DNA from: JABMMZ01 sp044357345
Lineage (GTDB): Bacteria; Bacteroidota; Bacteroidia; NS11-12g; UBA955
Length of the DNA: 11,021 bases
Direction: 5' to 3'
Assembly: GCA_044357345.1 (NCBI GenBank)
Contig: JBIKPR010000078.1
Location: 1-11,021 of the forward strand
Below the pieces are notes generated by a model that saw nothing but the letters and a program-made list of their open reading frames with translations, ran no database searches and had not been told where the DNA came from. The stretch's first letter is position 1. Every line of letters starts with the position of its first letter. Of this stretch, positions 7,260 through 11,021 are shown in pieces. Position numbers and translations under genes: made by a program.

Positions 7260-10200
7260 CTAAAAGATGTATCTCGCTTCTGCTCGTCCAATGTGAACAG
7301 TTTTATAGGTTTCCGTTTTACGGCCTTCGTAAGAAACATTTAGCTGGATATTGCCTTTTGTTTTTCCACCAAAACCAATATTCCAAGTTAAATTCTTTCC
7401 ATTGCTAAGTCCGTTTAACACATCAAAAGCCAAAGGTGAGTTTGCATTCCCGATAAAATTAATGTTATGAGAGGCCAATTTTATGTCGATATTGCCTTTA
7501 TTAATAATAAAATAACGCACTTCAATTCCAGATTCACCAATATAGGCTTGATCGTCGCCAAATTCAGGTGAATTGATCGCTTCGGTATATTTATAATAGG
7601 CTCCAAATCTCATCCCTTTCAAGGTTTGATAAAAGAGCTCTGGTCTGAGAATTTTTGAATTGTAATTGTAATTTCGGTTTTCAAAAAACTCATTTCTATT
7701 CTGTTTTTTAGAGACTTCAGCATCTATCACCAAATTGACTCTTTTATTAAAGCCAAAGCGGGAAATTAGCTGTTGTTTGTCATTTTGTTTCCACTCAAAC
7801 CCACTGTTTAGAAATTGCTTTCCCTTGTTGGTTTGTATAGTATGTTCTAATCCAAACTTAGAATTTGAACGGTTAAAAAATGTGGTTTGTTTTATTAAAC
7901 TATTGACTGCAATTAAAGAAGAATCTGATACATTTAGTTGAAAGGGATTAACGATCATTTGCAACCTGTTATCTGTTATTTTTCTGTCGGCTCGGTACGA
8001 GGTTATAGAATTAAATTTTGCAACAAACCGTTTAAAAGCTGTTGAAGTTTGCCATACCGATGGTGCTTGTATGCGCACCGTTTGGTTAAACTCATTTGAA
8101 TTGCTTTTTATGAACTCATTGGTAGGCAAATAAACCTTAACGTATTTTGCTTGGTCGTTAAAAACAGCCAATTCAAATTCATTCAATTCTTCTATTCCAT
8201 TCTTATTGTAATCAATCCAGGTATGGGTTCCATATCCCGATTGAACCAAAGCGAAAGAAAACTGACGCTTTTGTTCCCTGCCTGTACCTATCTGATAATA
8301 TGTGGCCGTAGAAATTAGTTTCTTGAAAAAATTAGCATTGTATTCTATACGACTTAATATCACCTCATCGTCATTGTTTAATCCAGCTATGTGCAAGTTT
8401 CTATAGGAACCTACAAATTTCAATCGATTTAACTTAGGACCTGAGTGCTCTAAGTTGGCGCTCAGATTGGTTCCAGCAGATGTAAAATTAAAACCATTCG
8501 ACAGTGGCAGGTAATCTGTTCTATAAATTGCATCCATTCGATATTTCCATTTTTCGGTCAACTTACTTTCAAGGAAAGCTGATATTTGTTCGTATTTGAA
8601 TGAATTAACATCCAATTTAATGCTGGTATCTGCAAGAAATCGGCTTTCTTCAAGTATCAAATTGGCTCCAAAGTTTACGAATTTCAAATTCACTCGGGCT
8701 TCAACTTGGGTGGCTTGTGAACGGTTGCTATTAAATACTATTTGATTGTTGCTCTTGGTCGACAATTGTTCGTTGTAAGCCTTGTAATACAATTTTTTGC
8801 CCGAATAACTGTATTCGCTTAATAGTCTGTACCCATCAAAAAAACGACCCTTGTTGTAATTTGACATTTCAATAGACAATCGATGTTTGTCTCTATACAT
8901 CAGATTTCCCGAAGCGCTTGAAATCCTTTCGTAGGCGCCTTGAGATTGAACATTGTTGCTAATCTGACGGTTCCATATCCGGTTAAATTCAACCGCACGG
9001 TATCGTTCGATGTAAGCGAAGTTATTGTTGATGTATTCTAGTTTAACAGAACTGCCAAGTTTAAAATCCTTGAATTTGTACTCTTTCTGATTCATTGAAA
9101 AGAACAAACCCAAACCATCGTCATTTTTCTTATCCAAGACACTGAAAGTATTTTTATTGTTATTGGTATAAGCTCCTTCAATTTTAATTTCAAAATTTTG
9201 ACCATTTTGATACGCTGCATTGGCCGTTAGCATTTGCAATCTTTTAGGAGCAACCAATTGAACAGCTGGCTCATAGTCGCCCACAGGCGACCCATTTACT
9301 TCTTTTACCCAAGCAAACACCCGACCATTCGCAGAACTTGCCACTTGTATATAATTCCCTTTTCCTTTACCCACATACGAAAACGTAGTGGTATAGAATC
9401 CTGAATCGGCTGCTGTATTATTTGTGAAAACATAAATTTTATAGCCTAAAGAATCTATTTTGCGGTAATTAACACGGTCTGCTTGCAACTGAGAATATTG
9501 TCTTTCAATTTGATACGTTGCAATATCATCGCCAGATTCTTCTAGTATTTTTTGGATTTGCGAACGGTTAGAAGTATCAGTGGCTTGAAGTTTATTGTCC
9601 TGTTCAGTGTAATAATTTACTGAAGCTCTAAAATTTTTATACTGAAATGCATCACTAAAAGTAAAAACTGAGCGTGAATAATTCCTGTCGCTGTATTGAA
9701 ATTCAACGACGATTCGGTTGTAGCGATTGATTAATCTATTTGGCATGAAATAAATTTCACCAGTATTGTAATCAATGACATAGTCATTTTGCTGCCCCCT
9801 TTCAAGTTTTTTTCCATCAACAAAAACAACTTCAGTTCCTGAAATCACAATTATATTCAATTCAGCATTTGCCCCTTGCAATCGGTATGGCCCTTGAACG
9901 CCTTCTTGACCCTGAATTTCATTTCTAACAAACTTTCCTCTCGATACTGCTGCATTCGCTTGTATGTGTTGTTGAATTTTTGTGCGGCTTATAAAATCCA
10001 TTTGAAGACCTCTTGACTTTTTGTAGTACTTCATAAAATACTGGTCTTTATTGGTGTTCATTAAAAAATCGCCAACGGTTAAGGTATTGCTGTCCTTAGT
10101 TATTGAAATAAAGACCTTATCAAAATCTTGAATTTGCTGGGTATTTCCTTGGGGTTGAATTGGATTATTTTCATCGCTTATTGCGGCCAATAATGACACA

Positions 10201-10661
10201 CCTTTTCCGAGATTTCCATTGAGTTGCAAATTCAAATTGCTATTTAAAATCAGGTCCTGGTTGTTTCCAAAGCCCAAACCACGGGCTATGTTACCACTGA
10301 CATTTAATCCATCTCCAAATAGATTAGAGGTTGATGAGGTTTCATTTTTATAGTTGTAAAAATTACGAAATTCAAAACCAAATTCAGGCTCAATCAATGA
10401 CAATTGCTTATGTCTATAGCTTTCCATTTTTTTTAATGGTGATACCCGATAATAAACTTCTAACTGTTGCCCTAATAAGTTTGGCTGAAAAATGATTTTT
10501 CTGGCTTTTAAATCGATTGAGTAGCCTGAATCAAGTTTGATTCCTTTGGCGTATACGGCCACTGATTTGGGTATTAAAGGCAGCGTATCTAAAATAAAAT
10601 CCGTTTGCTTAACTTGAACTAAAACATGCCTTAAATTGTTTTGAGTTGTCTGTGAATGCAA
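7260..10661 (-). CDS. very large outer-membrane beta-barrel protein, function unknown
   Basis: The frame from the only canonical start codon (TTG at 10661) encodes 1133 residues; the true protein is probably about 18 residues longer at the N-terminus (see 10662-10715). I know no assigned function. The mature N-terminus begins near Gln4. An N-terminal beta region (about 28-73) is followed by GLGFGNNQDLILNSNLNLQL (128-147), an ISDENNPIQPQGNTQQIQDF segment (161-180) and a second beta region (263-325, with VFVDGKKLERGQ). Hundreds of residues of alternating, aromatic-edged strands then end in EARYIF, with a C-terminal Phe as expected for a BamA-inserted barrel. An EF-hand-like loop lies at 817-828. 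Similar large barrels are, from memory, widespread in Bacteroidota. The gene overlaps the upstream histidine kinase gene if the signal peptide is included. The lipoprotein gene lies 36 nt downstream. Transport, adhesion or sensing roles are all possible. Confidence 0.8.
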   Translation of the reverse strand: MHSQTTQNNLRHVLVQVKQTDFILDTLPLIPKSVAVYAKGIKLDSGYSIDLKARKIIFQPNLLGQQLEVYYRVSPLKKMESYRHKQLSLIEPEFGFEFRNFYNYKNETSSTSNLFGDGLNVSGNIARGLGFGNNQDLILNSNLNLQLNGNLGKGVSLLAAISDENNPIQPQGNTQQIQDFDKVFISITKDSNTLTVGDFLMNTNKDQYFMKYYKKSRGLQMDFISRTKIQQHIQANAAVSRGKFVRNEIQGQEGVQGPYRLQGANAELNIIVISGTEVVFVDGKKLERGQQNDYVIDYNTGEIYFMPNRLINRYNRIVVEFQYSDRNYSRSVFTFSDAFQYKNFRASVNYYTEQDNKLQATDTSNRSQIQKILEESGDDIATYQIERQYSQLQADRVNYRKIDSLGYKIYVFTNNTAADSGFYTTTFSYVGKGKGNYIQVASSANGRVFAWVKEVNGSPVGDYEPAVQLVAPKRLQMLTANAAYQNGQNFEIKIEGAYTNNNKNTFSVLDKKNDDGLGLFFSMNQKEYKFKDFKLGSSVKLEYINNNFAYIERYRAVEFNRIWNRQISNNVQSQGAYERISSASGNLMYRDKHRLSIEMSNYNKGRFFDGYRLLSEYSYSGKKLYYKAYNEQLSTKSNNQIVFNSNRSQATQVEARVNLKFVNFGANLILEESRFLADTSIKLDVNSFKYEQISAFLESKLTEKWKYRMDAIYRTDYLPLSNGFNFTSAGTNLSANLEHSGPKLNRLKFVGSYRNLHIAGLNNDDEVILSRIEYNANFFKKLISTATYYQIGTGREQKRQFSFALVQSGYGTHTWIDYNKNGIEELNEFELAVFNDQAKYVKVYLPTNEFIKSNSNEFNQTVRIQAPSVWQTSTAFKRFVAKFNSITSYRADRKITDNRLQMIVNPFQLNVSDSSLIAVNSLIKQTTFFNRSNSKFGLEHTIQTNKGKQFLNSGFEWKQNDKQQLISRFGFNKRVNLVIDAEVSKKQNRNEFFENRNYNYNSKILRPELFYQTLKGMRFGAYYKYTEAINSPEFGDDQAYIGESGIEVRYFIINKGNIDIKLASHNINFIGNANSPLAFDVLNGLSNGKNLTWNIGFGGKTKGNIQLNVSYEGRKTETYKTVHIGRAEARYIF
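8178..8213 (-). other. EF-hand-like calcium loop within the beta-barrel protein
   Basis: Residues 817-828 read DYNKNGIEELNE, with acidic or amide ligands at loop positions 1, 3, 5, 9 and 12 and Gly at position 6. The hydrophobic residue sits at position 7 rather than the usual 8, so it is a variant loop. It is flanked by HTWI and FELAVF, and probably forms an extracellular or periplasmic calcium site. Binding is inferred. Confidence 0.5.
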
Positions 10662-10715
10662 TCCAAGACAAGTTATTAGCGCAAGAACAATCCCTATTTT
10701 GTTTAAATATTTAAT
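10662..10715 (-). other. signal-peptide coding extension of the beta-barrel gene, probable ATT start
   Basis: Upstream of the TTG at 10661 the same frame stays open to a TGA at 10724-10722. It encodes, from the ATT at 10715, [I/M]KYLNKIGIVLALITCLGL continuing into HSQ. This is a complete signal peptide: Lys-rich n-region, hydrophobic core and a cleavage site before Gln, typical of Bacteroidota. No ATG, GTG or TTG lies in the extension; ATT (10715-10713) or ATC (10718-10716) are the only reasonable start codons. The segment overlaps the kinase stop codon (10705-10703). Either a rare start codon is used by coupled translation or the start was altered by a mutation or sequence error. Confidence 0.7.
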
Positions 10716-11021
10716 GATGAATCAGATTGGTAAACAGGGAGAATAACGTGAAAAGTAGTGCCTTTATTTAATTCACTTTCAAAAGTGATGGTTCCATGAA
10801 CTTGTTCAATGATTTTCTTGCAAATGGCTAAACCTAGACCCATGCCCGAATTCTTTGTACTAAAATTAGGTTGGAATATTTTATCCTTTAATTCATCTTC
10901 AATTCCTTTCCCATTGTCCGTAAATGAGATAACTATATTGTTTTCTATTGGCTCTATTCTGACTTGAATTTTACAAATTTCATTTTCTTCGGTTGCTTGT
11001 TGGGCATTTTTTAGAATATTG
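10703..11021 (-). CDS. sensor histidine kinase, C-terminal part (HATPase_c domain), truncated by the window edge
   Basis: The frame runs into the right edge of the window; 105 C-terminal residues are visible and end at TAA (10705-10703). They form most of a GHKL ATPase domain. The N box is NILKNAQQATEEN, beginning at the first complete codon. It is followed by the G1 box DNGKGI (codons 35-40 of the visible part), an F box FQPNFSTK (49-56), the G2 box GMGLGLAICKKI (59-70) and the final GTTFHVILP strand. All ATP-binding boxes are intact. The dimerisation/phosphoacceptor helix and any sensor domain lie outside, so the signal and partner regulator are unknown. The beta-barrel gene starts inside or just after the 3' end of this gene on the same strand, so both are likely in one operon. 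Confidence 0.92.
   Translation of the reverse strand, partial: NILKNAQQATEENEICKIQVRIEPIENNIVISFTDNGKGIEDELKDKIFQPNFSTKNSGMGLGLAICKKIIEQVHGTITFESELNKGTTFHVILPVYQSDSSLNI

Noticed and set aside
1..11021. tRNA or rRNA genes, CRISPR arrays, insertion sequences, attachment sites
   Set aside because: No cloverleaf, regularly spaced direct repeats, transposase frames or terminal inverted repeats were seen by eye; gene packing is continuous throughout, with no gap over about 100 nt.

Overview
The window looks like chromosomal DNA from a member of the Bacteroidota, most likely in or near the Flavobacteriia/Sphingobacteriia/Chitinophagia. It is AT-rich. It encodes a START-like protein type and a lipoprotein type that I associate with that phylum, and a very large outer-membrane beta-barrel with a Bacteroidota-style signal peptide ending in Ser-Gln. 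One promoter matches the phylum's -33 TTG / -7 TAnnTTTG consensus. Shine-Dalgarno sites are largely absent. I see no sign of a plasmid, prophage, transposon, CRISPR array, rRNA or tRNA.

Layout from left to right. (1) 36-2213, plus strand: a beta-CASP metallo-beta-lactamase-fold nuclease of the CPSF/RNase type, followed 3 nt later by a queuosine-precursor transporter of the YhhQ/VUT family. (2) 2270-4154, minus strand: a START-like SRPBCC protein followed by an LptF/LptG-type lipopolysaccharide-export permease. This unit converges on unit 1 over a short gap with a hairpin. (3) 4245-6622, plus strand and divergent from unit 2: a PAP2 lipid phosphatase coupled by a 4-nt ATGA overlap to an ArnT-like (GT83/PMT-type) membrane glycosyltransferase. 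A strong hairpin terminator follows at 6624-6655. (4) 6675-11021, minus strand: the C-terminal end of a sensor histidine kinase, running off the right edge, then a giant outer-membrane beta-barrel protein whose reading frame overlaps the kinase stop, then a small lipoprotein with its own promoter inside a 36-nt gap.

The common theme of units 2 to 4 is the cell envelope: LPS export, lipid phosphate removal, lipid-linked sugar transfer, an outer-membrane barrel and a lipoprotein. Unit 1 concerns RNA processing and tRNA modification supply. Most genes are recognisable housekeeping or envelope families, and I did not find a clear new defence or mobile system.

The most unusual signal is the start of the beta-barrel gene. 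The only canonical start codon (TTG at 10661) lies inside the signal peptide. A complete signal peptide is encoded upstream, in frame, up to an ATT or ATC codon that overlaps the histidine-kinase stop. This implies either a rare non-ATG/GTG/TTG start under translational coupling or a recent loss of the start codon. The kinase-barrel overlap, the EF-hand-like loop and duplicated motif in the barrel, and the probably leaderless lipoprotein promoter also merit a second look.
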